A DNA stretch of 64,000 nucleotides from Aureimonas flava (GCF_003583935.1 NZ_QYRN01000003.1:1-64000); one strand, 5' to 3'. Counted from the stretch's first letter, positions 1 through 9,537 are shown. Notes: generated by a model not told the origin, from the sequence alone. A program made the numbers and translations.

Positions 1-148
1 CGATCAGGCGCAGCAGCGTGGACTTGCCGCAGCCCGACGGGCCGACGAAGACCACGAACTCACCGTCCGCGATCTCGAGATCGAGACCGGGAATGATCAC
101 GGCTTCGCCGAACCGCTTCTGGACGTTCTTCAGGGTGATGGCACTCAT
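1..148 (-). CDS. smoK: Polyol ABC transporter ATP-binding protein, N-terminal fragment
   Basis: Only the first 49 codons are in the window; the gene runs off the left edge. The start is the ATG at 148. The fragment begins [14 protein letters not shown] and reaches a complete Walker A motif (GPSGCGKST), as in the MalK/UgpC/SmoK importer ATPases. It is the fourth gene of a minus-strand operon after the binding protein and two permeases, with 22 bp between it and the smoG stop. Family knowledge says it would power polyol or sugar uptake from the cytoplasmic face. The symbol follows the rhizobial sorbitol/mannitol system and is inferred from the neighbouring binding protein; substrate is not provable from this fragment. 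Confidence 0.85.
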   Translation of the reverse strand, partial: MSAITLKNVQKRFGEAVIIPGLDLEIADGEFVVFVGPSGCGKSTLLRLI

Positions 149-170
149 GTCGCTCTCCCGAGACTTCTTC

Positions 171-1001
171 TTACTTTACGGCGCCGAAGGTCAGGCCGCG
201 CACGAGCTGCTTCTGGGAGAACCAGCCGATGATGAGGATCGGCGCGATCGCCAGCGTCGAGGCCGCCGAAAGCTTGGCGTAGAAATTGCCCTGCGGACTG
301 GAGAACGAGGCGATGAAGGCCGTCAGCGGCGCCGCGTTGGTGGTGGTTAGGAGCAGCGTCCAGAACGCTTCGTTCCACGCCAGGATCACGTTGAGCAGCA
401 CCGTGGACGCGATGCCCGGCAGTGCCATCGGCGCCAGCACCCGGAACAGCTCCTGCCTCAGGTTCGCCCCGTCCATGCGCGCCGCCTCGAGGATCTCGCC
501 GGGGATTTCTTTGAAGTAGGTGTAGAGCATCCAGACGATGATCGGCAGGTTGATCAGGAAGAGGATCAGGATCAGGCCGAAGCGGGTGTCCATGAGGCCG
601 GTGTCGCGGAAGATGATCGTCACCGGAACCAGCGCGCCGACCGCCGGCATCATCTTCGTCGACAGCATCCACAGGAGCACGCCGCGCGTCTTCGGCGTCG
701 GCGAGAACGCCATGGCCCAGGCCGCGGGGATCGCGAAGACGAGGCCGAGCGCGGTCGAGCCGAGCGCCAGGTAGACGGAGTTCAGGAGGAAGGCGAAGTA
801 GTTCCGCTGCTCCTGGATCGCCTGGTAGTTCTCCGTGGTCCAGTCGAACAGCAGGAACTTCGGCGGGATCGAGATGGCGTCGAGCTCCGTCTTGAACGAC
901 GTCAGAACGGTCCAGAGGATCGGGAAGAAGATCAGGAGACCGACCGCCCAGGCGAGCACCGTCATGCCGATCTTGCGCTGTGTGGAAACGCGACGCGCCA
1001 T
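171..1001 (-). CDS. smoG: Polyol ABC transporter permease (MalG-type)
   Basis: A 276-residue inner-membrane permease with about six hydrophobic segments and the EAA loop ([15 protein letters not shown], about two thirds along) that docks to the ATPase. It begins [18 protein letters not shown] and has the length of MalG/SmoG proteins. The stop of smoF lies only 3 bp upstream, so the two are translationally close. With SmoE, SmoF and SmoK it should form an importer for a six-carbon polyol such as sorbitol or mannitol. The class is certain from sequence; the substrate is inferred from resemblance of the binding protein to SmoE/MtlE. Confidence 0.9.
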   Translation of the reverse strand: MARRVSTQRKIGMTVLAWAVGLLIFFPILWTVLTSFKTELDAISIPPKFLLFDWTTENYQAIQEQRNYFAFLLNSVYLALGSTALGLVFAIPAAWAMAFSPTPKTRGVLLWMLSTKMMPAVGALVPVTIIFRDTGLMDTRFGLILILFLINLPIIVWMLYTYFKEIPGEILEAARMDGANLRQELFRVLAPMALPGIASTVLLNVILAWNEAFWTLLLTTTNAAPLTAFIASFSSPQGNFYAKLSAASTLAIAPILIIGWFSQKQLVRGLTFGAVK

Positions 1002-1004
1002 GGA

Positions 1005-1868
1005 TCAGGCCTCCAGATTCTTGCCGACGAGGCGCACGAGAAAGATCGACACGATGTTGGCGAGCACCACGGCGACGATGCCGCCTGCGGACGCCGTGCC
1101 GACGTCGCCCTCCAGCGTGATGACGGAAGCGATCAGGAACGGCAGATTGGACGAGGACACGCCGCCGCCGGTGGTCACGAAGATCTCGGCATAGATCGAA
1201 AGCAGGAAGATCGTCTGGATCAGGATCACCACGGTGATCGCCCGCTTCATATGCGGCAGGGTGATGTACCAGAAGATCGACAGCGCCTTCGCTCCGTCCA
1301 TCTCGGCCGCCTCCTTCTGGTCCTCCGAGAGCGACTGCAGCGAGGTCAGGAAGATGAGGGTCGCGAAGGGAAGCCACTGCCACGCGACGATGATGATGAT
1401 CGAAAGGAGCGGATAGTTGGTCAGCCAGTCGATCGGCGGCAGGCCGATGGCCGCGAGCGCCTGCGCGATCACCCCGTAGACCGGGTTCATCATCATGTTC
1501 TTCCACACGAGCGCGGCCACCGTCGGCATGACGAAGAACGGAGCGAGCACCAGAAGGCGCACCGGCGACTGGCCGAAGAACTGCTGGTCCAGCAGCAGCG
1601 CGATCAAGGTGCCGCCGACGACCGTGATGCAGAGAACCCCGCCGACCAGGAGAAGGGTGTTCTGGAACGCGCTGATGAAGCGTGGGTCGGTCAGGAAGTA
1701 GGTGTAGTTCTCCAAGCCGACGAAAGGCGTCAGCGGGTCGTAGTAGGTGTAGCGAAGCGTCGAGAACCAGAGCGTCAACGCCAGCGGGACCAGCATCCAG
1801 ATGAAAAGCGCGATGACGGACGGCGCCATCATCAGGCGCGCCGCCGATCGCGTGTGCGTGGTCGCCAT
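1005..1868 (-). CDS. smoF: Polyol ABC transporter permease (MalF-type)
   Basis: A 287-residue inner-membrane permease with six predicted membrane segments and an EAA loop (EAAEMDGAKALSIFW). I chose the ATG at 1868 (MATTHTRSAARLMMAP), which is just before the first membrane segment and gives the usual family length; the open frame continues far upstream through the binding-protein region but that extension is shadow sequence. It lies 167 bp after smoE and 3 bp before smoG. It pairs with SmoG as the translocation pore of the polyol importer. Confidence 0.9.
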   Translation of the reverse strand: MATTHTRSAARLMMAPSVIALFIWMLVPLALTLWFSTLRYTYYDPLTPFVGLENYTYFLTDPRFISAFQNTLLLVGGVLCITVVGGTLIALLLDQQFFGQSPVRLLVLAPFFVMPTVAALVWKNMMMNPVYGVIAQALAAIGLPPIDWLTNYPLLSIIIIVAWQWLPFATLIFLTSLQSLSEDQKEAAEMDGAKALSIFWYITLPHMKRAITVVILIQTIFLLSIYAEIFVTTGGGVSSSNLPFLIASVITLEGDVGTASAGGIVAVVLANIVSIFLVRLVGKNLEA

Positions 1869-2035
1869 GGGTTCGCTCCGATACAGGTCAGAAACCCGAG
1901 CGACCGGGCCTTCGCCTCGTTCGCTTGGGTCGGCTCTGGAGTTCACGGGGTGGGAAACGGGGGCGGCGCGGCCCGGGCGGGCCACGCCTGACATGCGAAG
2001 GACGCTCCCCGGCCTAAGCCGGAGAGCCGACGCCG

Positions 2036-3355
2036 CTACTTGATGTAGCCGGCGCGCGTCATCTCGCGGGTCGCCTGCGCCTGCGCGGCGGCGAGCGCCT
2101 GGTCGACGCTCTGCTGCCCGGACAGGGCAGCCGCCATCACCTGCCCGACCGCGGTGCCGAGACCCTGGAACTCGGGGATCGCGGCGAACTGCAGGCCGAC
2201 ATAGGGCTTGTCCGGGCCCATCGACGGATCGGCCTTGTTGATCGCCGCCAGCGTTTGCTCGGCGAAGGGCGCGGCCTTGGTGTAGTTCTCGTTGGCGTAC
2301 AGCGAGGACCGCGTGCCCGGAGGCACGTTGGCCCAGCCCTCCTTGGAGGCGACGAGTTCGGCATAGGCCTTGGAGGTTGCCCAGGAGATGAAGGTCTCGG
2401 CGGCTTCCTTCTTCTGCGACGAGGCCGGGATGGCGAGCGACCAGGCCCAGAGCCAGTTCGCTCCCTCGTTCGGGCAGTTGTCCGTGCCACAAGGCGCGGG
2501 CGCGAAGCCGACCTTGTCGGCGACCTGGCTCTGCTTCGGGTCGGTCACGAAGGAGGCGGCGACCGTGGCGTCCATCCACATGCCGCACTTGCCCTGGCCG
2601 AACAGCGACAGGTTCTCGTTGAAGCCGTTGGACGCCGAGCCCGGCGGGCCGTACTTCGTCATCAGGTCGACGTAGAGGGTGACGGCCTTCTTCCAGCCCT
2701 CGCTCTCGAACTGCGGCTTCCAGTTCGCGTCGAAGTAGTTGGCGCCGAACTCGCGGGCCATGTTGCCGAGGAAGGCCATGTTCTCGCCCCAGCCCGGCTT
2801 GCCGCGCAGGCAGATGCCGTAGACGCCGGCCGACTGGTCGGTCATCTTCTCCGCCGCCTCGGCGATGAAGTCCCAGGTCGGCTTCTCGGGCATCGTCAGC
2901 CCGGCCTTCTCCAGGAGGTCCTTGCGATAGAGCGTCATGACGCTCTCGGCGTAGAACGGCGCGGCATAGAGCTTGCCGTCGGTCGACAGCGCGGCACGGA
3001 TCGGCGGCAGGAGGTCGTCGGCGTCGTATTCCGCACCGAGGTTTTCGAGCGGCGACAGCCACTGCTGCTTGGACCAGATCGGAACCTCGTAGGTGCCGAT
3101 CGTCATGATGTCGAACTGGCCGCCCTTGGTGGCGATGTCCGTCGTGACGCGCTGGCGCAGGATGTTCTCCTCCAGCGTCACCCAGTTGACCTGGATGTCG
3201 GGATGCGCCGCCGTGAACTCCGACGTCAGCCCCTGCATGCGGATCATGTCGCTGTTGTTGACCGTGCCGATCGTCAGCGTGGTCTGCGCCTGCGCGGGCA
3301 GAGCCACCGACGCGGCGAGCGCCATCGCGCCAGCGATCCAAAACCGTTGGTTCAT
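2036..3355 (-). CDS. smoE: Polyol ABC transporter substrate-binding protein (SmoE/MtlE-like)
   Basis: A 439-residue periplasmic binding protein with a Sec signal peptide (hydrophobic core to about residue 19, likely cleavage near ALPAQA at 18-23). The start ATG at 3355 is preceded by a GGAGG-like site on the minus strand; an in-frame extension of 20 codons lacks support. The mature N terminus, with stretches such as TVNNSDMIRMQG and GGQFDIMTIGTYEVP, matches my recollection of rhizobial SmoE/MtlE sorbitol/mannitol-binding proteins. It delivers substrate to SmoFG. It is the first gene of the transport operon, 148 bp downstream of a SorC regulator on the same strand. Ligand could be another hexitol or D-arabinitol. 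Confidence 0.88.
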   Translation of the reverse strand: MNQRFWIAGAMALAASVALPAQAQTTLTIGTVNNSDMIRMQGLTSEFTAAHPDIQVNWVTLEENILRQRVTTDIATKGGQFDIMTIGTYEVPIWSKQQWLSPLENLGAEYDADDLLPPIRAALSTDGKLYAAPFYAESVMTLYRKDLLEKAGLTMPEKPTWDFIAEAAEKMTDQSAGVYGICLRGKPGWGENMAFLGNMAREFGANYFDANWKPQFESEGWKKAVTLYVDLMTKYGPPGSASNGFNENLSLFGQGKCGMWMDATVAASFVTDPKQSQVADKVGFAPAPCGTDNCPNEGANWLWAWSLAIPASSQKKEAAETFISWATSKAYAELVASKEGWANVPPGTRSSLYANENYTKAAPFAEQTLAAINKADPSMGPDKPYVGLQFAAIPEFQGLGTAVGQVMAAALSGQQSVDQALAAAQAQATREMTRAGYIK

Positions 3356-3380
3356 CCTTCGAGGCCTCCCAAGCCAATCG

Positions 3381-3409
3381 ATGGGCAAATACCCATTCTG
3401 CGGGCAAAT
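3381..3409. promoter_or_regulatory. Candidate SorC-type operator upstream of smoE
   Basis: Between the regulator and smoE there are two copies of GGGCAAAT (3383-3390 and 3402-3409) spaced 19 bp apart. The first overlaps a small palindrome, ATGGG-N6-CCCAT (3381-3396). The position, about 30-55 bp upstream of the smoE start, fits an operator or activator site. No binding site is known to me for this exact regulator, so this is inferred from repeat structure only. Confidence 0.4.
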
Positions 3410-3503
3410 TCTCATCAGCCCCGGCGCAAGTCAAATGATTCACTCGCTGCGATGCAGCGGGACCACAGGTCCTGCGCGCGGCAGTTCAAACCCAGTCTGA
3501 AAC

Positions 3504-4469
3504 CTAGGGTTCTGACGCGCCGAGCAAAGCGCCTGCGGTCGATTCGTCCGTGACGAGACTGCCGACCAGCCGCCCCTTCAAAGCCGCCAGGATGCTGTCG
3601 CGCTTCGACGCGCCCATCGCGACGCCGACCACCTCCGTCGCCGCACCGAGCGGAAAGGGTGGGCTGACCACGCGCTTGTTGAAGGCACAATCGAGGATGC
3701 GCCCGTCGGCATCGTAGACCCAGCCGACGATCTCGCCGATGCCCCCCGTGGCGACCAGTTCGTCGCGTTCCGTCTCGGATATGAAGCGATCCATCAGGAG
3801 CTGCGCCTGCGGCCCCACCTCGCCGATGCCGACGAACGCGATGTCGGCCTCGCGGGCGAGCTCGAGCGAGACCTGCACCACCTTCTGCTGATGCAGCAGG
3901 GCGCGCTCATCCGGCGAGGAGGCGACCACGGGCAGCGGCATCGGATAGTGCGGCGCCTCGATCTTGTCGGCGAGCGAGAAGATCACGTTGTAGATCGCCG
4001 CCGACCCGTCGGGCGCGATGTTGCCGGTGAGGGACACCAGCCGGTGCTGCGGGCAGCGCATGCGGGGCAGGTTCTCCACGGCCGCGCGCAGGGTCCGCCC
4101 CGTGCCGACGCCGATGACGAGCGGCTCCGCGCGCAGGAGCGTCCGCTCGATCCGCGCCGCACAGGCCTCGGCGATGCCGAGCGTGGTGGATGGCGAATCG
4201 GGGTCCGAAGGCACGACCTCGGCGGAGCGGAGACCGAAGCGGTCCACGAGGCGGCGGCCGAGTTCGAGGCAGGCGGCGATCGGGTGGTCGATGCGCACCT
4301 TCACCAGGCCGGCCGATACGGACAGGGACACGAGACGCTGTGCGCCCTGGCGCGAGATGCCGAGCTTCACGGCGATCTCCTCCTGGGTGTTTCCCGCGAT
4401 GTAGTAGAGCCAGCCGGCGCGCGCCGCATCGTCCAGACGGGCCGAAGCCTCCTCCGTCGCCTTGCTCAT
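3504..4469 (-). CDS. SorC-family transcriptional regulator (polyol-responsive)
   Basis: A 321-residue cytoplasmic regulator. The N-terminal helix-turn-helix is visible as NTQEEIAVKLGISRQGAQRL (about residues 26-45), followed by the large SorC/DeoR sugar-phosphate sensor domain, with GVGTGRTLRAAVENLP and FVGIGEVGPQAQLL as typical stretches. The start ATG at 4469 (MSKATEEASARLDD) gives the usual family length of 315-325. It is upstream of smoEFGK on the same strand and probably controls that operon in response to a phosphorylated polyol or sugar. In rhizobia a SorC-type regulator accompanies smo genes. The 156 bp upstream separates it from the divergent ATP-grasp gene. Confidence 0.88.
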   Translation of the reverse strand: MSKATEEASARLDDAARAGWLYYIAGNTQEEIAVKLGISRQGAQRLVSLSVSAGLVKVRIDHPIAACLELGRRLVDRFGLRSAEVVPSDPDSPSTTLGIAEACAARIERTLLRAEPLVIGVGTGRTLRAAVENLPRMRCPQHRLVSLTGNIAPDGSAAIYNVIFSLADKIEAPHYPMPLPVVASSPDERALLHQQKVVQVSLELAREADIAFVGIGEVGPQAQLLMDRFISETERDELVATGGIGEIVGWVYDADGRILDCAFNKRVVSPPFPLGAATEVVGVAMGASKRDSILAALKGRLVGSLVTDESTAGALLGASEP

Positions 4470-4625
4470 CCGACCGTCCCCCTCGCCTGCGCCCGCGCCG
4501 CAAGCCGCACCGCCTCCGCCCGCGAATCCACCTTGCGCACCGTCATGGCCCGCTCGCGTCGGGAAACAGAATATCGCATCGATCGGCCGAGGCATCTTGG
4601 AATCTTGCGAGTTTGGCGCATTCTG

Positions 4626-6065
4626 ATGTTGCAAAGCAGCGAGGAGACGGGCTTGGCGGGATTCGACGAAATGCTGAACGGAGGCGACGGCGTTCGCACT
4701 CCCTATCGTCGCTTTCAGACGTGGTACGAACAGCAGGTGCCCGCGACCCTGGCCGCCAAGGCGAGCGAGGCGGAAACCTTCTTCCGCCGCACCGGCATCA
4801 CCTTCAACGTCTACGGCAAGGAAGAGGCGGCCGAGCGCCTGATTCCCTTCGACCTCGTGCCCCGCATCATCTCCGGCCAGGAATGGTCGGTGCTCGCCGA
4901 GGGTATCGAGCAGCGCGTGCGCGGCCTGAACGCCTTCCTCGACGACATCTACCACGATCAGGAGATCGTGAAGGCCGGCATCGTCCCCAAGCGGCTGATC
5001 GAGGGGAACGAGGCCTTCATCCCGCAGATGGCGGGCTTCCGCCCGCCGGGCGGCGTCTACACGCACATCATCGGCGTCGACATCGTGCGCACGGCCGAGA
5101 ACCAGTTCTACGTCCTGGAGGACAACGCACGGACCCCGTCCGGCGTCTCCTACATGATCGAGAACCGGGAAACGATGATGCAGATGTTTCCCGAGCTCTT
5201 CGCGCAGAACCGCGTGCGCCCGGTCGAGACCTATCCGCGACATCTGCGCCGCTCGCTCCAGGCGACGGCGCCCGCCGCCACGAGCGGCGTGCCGCGCGTC
5301 GCCATCCTGACGCCGGGCATCCACAACTCCGCCTACTACGAGCACGCATTCCTGGCCGACCAGATGGGCGTCGAGCTGGTGGAGGGGTCGGACCTCAAGC
5401 TGATCGACGGGCGCATCGCCATGCGCACCACCGAGGGCTACATGCCGATCGACGTGCTCTACCGGCGCGTGGACGACGCCTATCTCGACCCGCTCACCTT
5501 CAAGCCCGAATCGGTGCTCGGCGTGCCCGGCATCATGGACGTCTACCGCAACGGCGGCATCACCATCGCCAACGCGCCGGGCACCGGCATCTCGGACGAC
5601 AAGGCGATCTACTCCTACATGCCGGCGATCGTGGAGTTCTACACCGGCCGCAAGGCGATGCTGGAGAACGTCCCGACATGGCGCTGCGCCGAGGCCGACA
5701 GCCTCGCCTACGTGCTGGAGCACCTGGAGGAACTGGTGGTCAAGGAGGTCCACGGCTCGGGCGGCTACGGCATGCTGGTCGGCCCCGCCGCCTCCAAGAC
5801 CGAGCGCGAGACCTTCGCGGCCAAGCTTCGCGAGCGTCCGGGCAACTACATCGCCCAACCGACGCTGGCCCTGTCCACCGTGCCGATCCTCACCGAGAAG
5901 GGCCTCGCCCCGCGGCATGTGGACCTCCGGCCGTTCGTGCTGGTGTCGGACACGGTGAAGATCATTCCGGGCGGCCTGACGCGGGTCGCGCTGAAGGAAG
6001 GCTCGCTCGTGGTGAACTCCAGCCAGGGCGGAGGCACCAAGGACACCTGGGTGCTGGAGGACTGA
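4626..6065 (+). CDS. Circularly permuted ATP-grasp protein (type 2)
   Basis: A 479-residue protein of the circularly permuted ATP-grasp family (COG2308). The N-terminal region FDEMLNGGDGVRTPYRRF, followed by GITFNVYG, is the family hallmark; GGVYTHIIGVDIVRT and EDNARTPSGVSYMIENR follow, and GSGGYGMLVGP lies in the nucleotide-binding half. It probably forms peptide-like bonds using ATP, but substrates are unknown. Two starts are plausible: ATG 4626, or TTG 4653, which has GAGGAG at 4641-4646. It is followed after 61 bp by an alpha-E gene and then by an Anbu peptidase. Comparative work has linked this gene set to synthesis and cleavage of an unknown peptide tag. Confidence 0.9.
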   Translation: MLQSSEETGLAGFDEMLNGGDGVRTPYRRFQTWYEQQVPATLAAKASEAETFFRRTGITFNVYGKEEAAERLIPFDLVPRIISGQEWSVLAEGIEQRVRGLNAFLDDIYHDQEIVKAGIVPKRLIEGNEAFIPQMAGFRPPGGVYTHIIGVDIVRTAENQFYVLEDNARTPSGVSYMIENRETMMQMFPELFAQNRVRPVETYPRHLRRSLQATAPAATSGVPRVAILTPGIHNSAYYEHAFLADQMGVELVEGSDLKLIDGRIAMRTTEGYMPIDVLYRRVDDAYLDPLTFKPESVLGVPGIMDVYRNGGITIANAPGTGISDDKAIYSYMPAIVEFYTGRKAMLENVPTWRCAEADSLAYVLEHLEELVVKEVHGSGGYGMLVGPAASKTERETFAAKLRERPGNYIAQPTLALSTVPILTEKGLAPRHVDLRPFVLVSDTVKIIPGGLTRVALKEGSLVVNSSQGGGTKDTWVLED

Positions 6066-6126
6066 CGCGGCACGCCGCCGCCGCCCTCTCGAACCACGCG
6101 CGTTTCCCAAGGATCGACCTCAGCCC

Positions 6127-7068
6127 ATGCCTCTACTCGGACGCACCGCCAACGGCCTCTTCTGGATGCAGCGCTACATCGAGCGCGCCGAGAACATGGC
6201 CCGCCTGCTCGACGCGGGCCTGCGCCTGTCGTTGACCAACCTGTCCTCCGCGCCGGACGAATGGCAGTCCGTGCTCGTGTCGGCCGGCGTCGAGTCCGGC
6301 TATCTCGCGAAGTATCCCGAGTTCGATCCCGACCACATCATCGACTACATGCTGCGGGATCTCGACAACCCGTCCAGCGTCCTGTCCTCGATCGGCGTCG
6401 CGCGCACCAACGGGCGCATGGTGCGCACCGCCCTCACCCGCGAGACGTGGGAAGCCTTGAACGAGAGCTGGATCATCCTGCGCCAGCGCCTGTCGCGCCC
6501 CGTGCAGGATCTCCCGGCCGTCCTGGACCTCGTGAAGGCGCGCACCGCGCTGATCCGCGGCACCTTCTACGGCACGATGCTGCGCAACTCGATCTTCGAC
6601 TTCTGCAACCTCGGCACCTTCGTCGAGCGCGCCGACAACACGGCGCGCATCCTGGACGTGAAGTACTGGGTCCTCCTGCCCGAGCATTCCTCGATCGGTT
6701 CCTCGCTCGACAACTACCAGTGGGGCTCCATCCTGCGCTCGGTCTCGGCGCTGCGGTCCTACGCCTGGGAGTACGACGCCGACTTCCGGGCGATGGACAT
6801 CATCGACTTCCTGCTTCTGAATCGTCGCATGCCGCGCTCGCTCGCCTATTCCTACCGCTGCATCAACGACAGCCTCGAGTTCCTCGCCAAGACCTACGGC
6901 GTCGAGCACGAGTGCCACGGGACGGCCCGCGCCATCGCCGCGCGCCTGGAGAACCGGTCCGTGAAGGAGATCATCGACGGCGGTCTGCACGAATTCCTGG
7001 AGACGCTGATCGTCGAGAACAATCGCCTCTCGAACGAGATCGCGAGGTCCTTCAGCTTCTACTCCTGA
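6127..7068 (+). CDS. Alpha-E domain protein (DUF403)
   Basis: A 313-residue, mostly helical protein of the alpha-E family. It opens with MPLLGRTANGLFWMQRYIER, in which the WMxRYxERAENxAR pattern is diagnostic, and repeats a related ERADNTARILDVKYW stretch around residues 168-182. Length matches the family (about 310-320). No enzymatic residues are assigned in this family. It sits between the ATP-grasp and proteasome-like peptidase genes in the same orientation and is almost always found next to the ATP-grasp partner. It is likely a structural or substrate-presenting partner of that ligase. Confidence 0.9.
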   Translation: MPLLGRTANGLFWMQRYIERAENMARLLDAGLRLSLTNLSSAPDEWQSVLVSAGVESGYLAKYPEFDPDHIIDYMLRDLDNPSSVLSSIGVARTNGRMVRTALTRETWEALNESWIILRQRLSRPVQDLPAVLDLVKARTALIRGTFYGTMLRNSIFDFCNLGTFVERADNTARILDVKYWVLLPEHSSIGSSLDNYQWGSILRSVSALRSYAWEYDADFRAMDIIDFLLLNRRMPRSLAYSYRCINDSLEFLAKTYGVEHECHGTARAIAARLENRSVKEIIDGGLHEFLETLIVENNRLSNEIARSFSFYS

Positions 7069-7205
7069 ACGGAGGGTCTGCGTCCCGAAAGCCGCACTCG
7101 CGACAACTTCGCGCCGGCCCCCTTGCCGGACCCGGGCGGGCCGGAGATACCGCTATCCGACTATCGGGAGGACGCCGGGCGCGGCGTCGATGCGGAGAGA
7201 GCAAC

Positions 7206-7952
7206 GTGACCTACTGCGTCGGGCTTCTTCTGAAGCGTGGCCTCGTCTTCATGTCCGACACGCGAACCAACGCGGGCATCGACAACATCTCGGTCGTGAC
7301 CAAGATGCGCACCTGGGAGGTTCCGGGCGAGCGCTTCCTGTGCCTCCTCAGCGCGGGAAACCTCGCCACCACGCAGTCGACCATCTCGCTGCTGGAGGAG
7401 CGGTGCCTCGCGCCCGCGCAGCGCAAGTCCGCCCTGCTCGCCCAGCCCTCGATGTTCCAGACCGCCAAGCTCGTGGGCGAGACCCTGCGCGAGGTCATCT
7501 CCTACACCGCGGAAACCGGCCAGGAGGCCAGCGGCCGCTTCATGGGCAGCTTCATCCTCGGTGGCCAGATCGCGGGCGGCCAGCCGCGCCTGTTCATGAT
7601 CTACCCGGAGGGAAACTTCATCGAAGCCGGGCCCGACAACCCGTTCTTCCAGATCGGTGAACACAAGTACGGCCGCCCGATCCTGGTGCGGACCTACGAC
7701 CCGGAGATGCCTGTGGAGGACGCGGTCAAGCTTCTTCTCGTCTCGTTCGATTCCACCATCAAGTCGAACCTGTCGGTGGGACTGCCGATCGACGTTCAGG
7801 TCTACGAGACGGACAGCCTCGTGGCGGGCTTCCGCCAGCGGTTCGACGATCGCGACCCCTACTACCGCAAGATCTCGGACGGCTGGTCGGACGCGCTGAA
7901 GTCCGCCTTCGAGAGCCTGCCGCCCTTCGTGCCGTCGCGCCCGGGCGCCTGA
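7206..7952 (+). CDS. Anbu-type proteasome-like peptidase
   Basis: A 248-residue Ntn-hydrolase of the Anbu (ancestral beta subunit) branch of the proteasome/HslV superfamily. The GTG start at 7206, with GGAGAG a few bases upstream, gives M-T-Y-C-V-G. Removal of Met exposes Thr2 as the N-terminal nucleophile, as in Anbu. The following FMSDTRTNAGIDNIS stretch matches the conserved beta-subunit region holding the catalytic Asp. Anbu forms ring-like or helical assemblies; substrates are unknown. It is the last gene of the ATP-grasp/alpha-E set. The usual transglutaminase gene is absent from the 137-bp gap before it. It converges on the DUF971 gene, 7 bp away. Confidence 0.9.
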   Translation: MTYCVGLLLKRGLVFMSDTRTNAGIDNISVVTKMRTWEVPGERFLCLLSAGNLATTQSTISLLEERCLAPAQRKSALLAQPSMFQTAKLVGETLREVISYTAETGQEASGRFMGSFILGGQIAGGQPRLFMIYPEGNFIEAGPDNPFFQIGEHKYGRPILVRTYDPEMPVEDAVKLLLVSFDSTIKSNLSVGLPIDVQVYETDSLVAGFRQRFDDRDPYYRKISDGWSDALKSAFESLPPFVPSRPGA

Positions 7953-7959
7953 GCCGGCC

Positions 7960-8322
7960 TCAGCGGCGCAACCCCTTGGCCTCGAGTTCCGCGAGGTGCG
8001 CCTGCCAGAGCGCCTCCCGCTCGGTGCCCAGGCGGTCGAGGTAGGGCCAAGTGTAGAGGCCCGAATCGTGCCCGTCGTCGAAGACGATGCGCACCGCGTA
8101 GTGCCCGATCGGGCGGATGTCCGAGATAGAGACCTCGGCCTTCCCGGCCACCGTCACCCGCTGGTCGGGCGAGTGCCCCTGAACCTCGGCCGAAGGCGAC
8201 AGGACCCTCAGCATCTCGGCCGTCAGCTCATGGCTGCGCCCGTCCGCGTAGCGCAGCGTCAGACGGCGCCGGTCGCTCGACACGGCGAGTTGTTCGGGCG
8301 CGAGACCTGCCGGTGCGGCCAT
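7960..8322 (-). CDS. DUF971 domain protein
   Basis: A 120-residue protein consisting of one DUF971 (gamma-butyrobetaine hydroxylase N-terminal-like) domain. [20 protein letters not shown] and [20 protein letters not shown] are typical stretches. The ATG at 8322 follows a GGAGCG site; the longer open frame overlaps moaA and is not credible. In many alphaproteobacteria a DUF971 gene lies next to molybdenum cofactor genes, as here with divergent moaA. The function of the free-standing protein is not established; a role in iron-sulfur or metal handling has been proposed for the family. Confidence 0.85.
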   Translation of the reverse strand: MAAPAGLAPEQLAVSSDRRRLTLRYADGRSHELTAEMLRVLSPSAEVQGHSPDQRVTVAGKAEVSISDIRPIGHYAVRIVFDDGHDSGLYTWPYLDRLGTEREALWQAHLAELEAKGLRR

Positions 8323-8425
8323 GGGGATCGCTCCTTCCTCGGGGGTTCGGGTTGACCCCATGCACCCCCAAAGCCACATTCGCAAGCACGGCAACGAGAA
8401 GGGGGCGGAATTCCCGCCCGACGAC

Positions 8426-9463
8426 ATGCTCGACATTCCCACCGCCCAACGCACCGCGCCCCCCAGGGCGGGGCTGGTCGACCCGTTCGGGCGCCGCGTC
8501 ACCTACCTGCGGGTTTCCGTCACGGACCGCTGCGATTTCCGCTGCGTCTATTGCATGGCCGAGGACATGCAGTTCCTGCCCAGGCGCGACCTCCTGACGC
8601 TGGAGGAGCTCGACCGCATCTCCAGCGCCTTCGTGGAGCGCGGGGTGCGCCGCCTGCGCCTGACCGGCGGCGAACCGCTGGTGCGCCGAAACCTCATGCA
8701 ACTGGTGCGCCGCCTGTCGCGGCACCTCGAGAGCGGCGCCCTGCAGGAGCTGACGCTGACGACCAACGGGTCGCAGCTCGCCCGCCATGCAGCCGAACTT
8801 GCCGATTGCGGCGTGCGCCGGATCAACGTCTCGCTGGACACGATGGACCCCGACCGGTTCAAGCGCATCACCCGGCGCGGCGAGTTCGGCGCCGTGATGG
8901 ACGGCATCCGCGCCGCCCAGGCCGCCGGCATCCGCATCAAGCTCAACGCTGTGGCCCTCAAGGGGGTCAACGAGGACGAGCTCACCGAAATGGTGCGCTG
9001 GGCGCACGGCCGCGACATGGATCTGACACTGATCGAGACCATGCCGCTCGGCGAGGTGGACGAGGACCGGACGGACCGGTATCTGCCGCTCAGCGTGGTG
9101 CGCGAGCGGCTGTCGCGCGAGTTCACGCTGACCGACCTTCCCGAGCGCACCGGCGGGCCGGCGCGCTACGTCTCGGTCGGCGAGACCGGGGGCAAGCTCG
9201 GCTTCATCACGCCGATGACGCACAACTTCTGCGAAGGCTGCAACCGGGTGCGACTCACCTGCACCGGGACGCTGTTCATGTGCCTCGGCCAGGAGGACGC
9301 GGCCGACCTGCGGTCGGTCATGCGCTCCAGCGAAAGCGACGAGACGCTCCATCGGGCGATCGACGCGGCCATCGCCCGCAAGCCCAAGGGACACGATTTC
9401 GTCATCGACCGCTCCACGAACCGGCCGAGCGTGTCGCGGCACATGAGCGTGACGGGCGGCTAG
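8426..9463 (+). CDS. moaA: GTP 3',8-cyclase (molybdenum cofactor biosynthesis protein A)
   Basis: A radical-SAM enzyme that converts GTP to 3',8-cyclo-GTP, the first step of molybdopterin synthesis. With the ATG at 8426 it has 345 residues. The radical-SAM cluster motif CDFRCVYC is at residues 36-43 (C36, C40, C43). The second cluster is in [11 protein letters not shown] plus a later Cys (FMCLG). The C terminus ends in Gly-Gly, which is needed for activity in the family. Other in-frame ATGs at 8360 and 8321 give longer forms; none has a convincing ribosome site, so the start is uncertain. mobA lies 1.4 kb downstream on the same strand. Confidence 0.95.
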   Translation: MLDIPTAQRTAPPRAGLVDPFGRRVTYLRVSVTDRCDFRCVYCMAEDMQFLPRRDLLTLEELDRISSAFVERGVRRLRLTGGEPLVRRNLMQLVRRLSRHLESGALQELTLTTNGSQLARHAAELADCGVRRINVSLDTMDPDRFKRITRRGEFGAVMDGIRAAQAAGIRIKLNAVALKGVNEDELTEMVRWAHGRDMDLTLIETMPLGEVDEDRTDRYLPLSVVRERLSREFTLTDLPERTGGPARYVSVGETGGKLGFITPMTHNFCEGCNRVRLTCTGTLFMCLGQEDAADLRSVMRSSESDETLHRAIDAAIARKPKGHDFVIDRSTNRPSVSRHMSVTGG

Positions 9464-9537
9464 CCCAAGCCGGGAACCGATCGGCTCATCCTGCATTGGG
9501 GCGTCAGTAACCGTTTGTAACAGTCCGGAGGAGCGAC

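Noticed and set aside
1005-3443. A very long minus-strand frame suggesting a binding-protein/permease fusion
   Set aside because: The part upstream of 1868 is a wrong-frame reading of smoE. The permease has its own start and the binding protein its own frame.
3504-6110. An 868-codon frame that would fuse a large N-terminal region to the SorC regulator
   Set aside because: The extra part is antisense to the ATP-grasp gene. The regulator has a clear start at 4469 and normal length.
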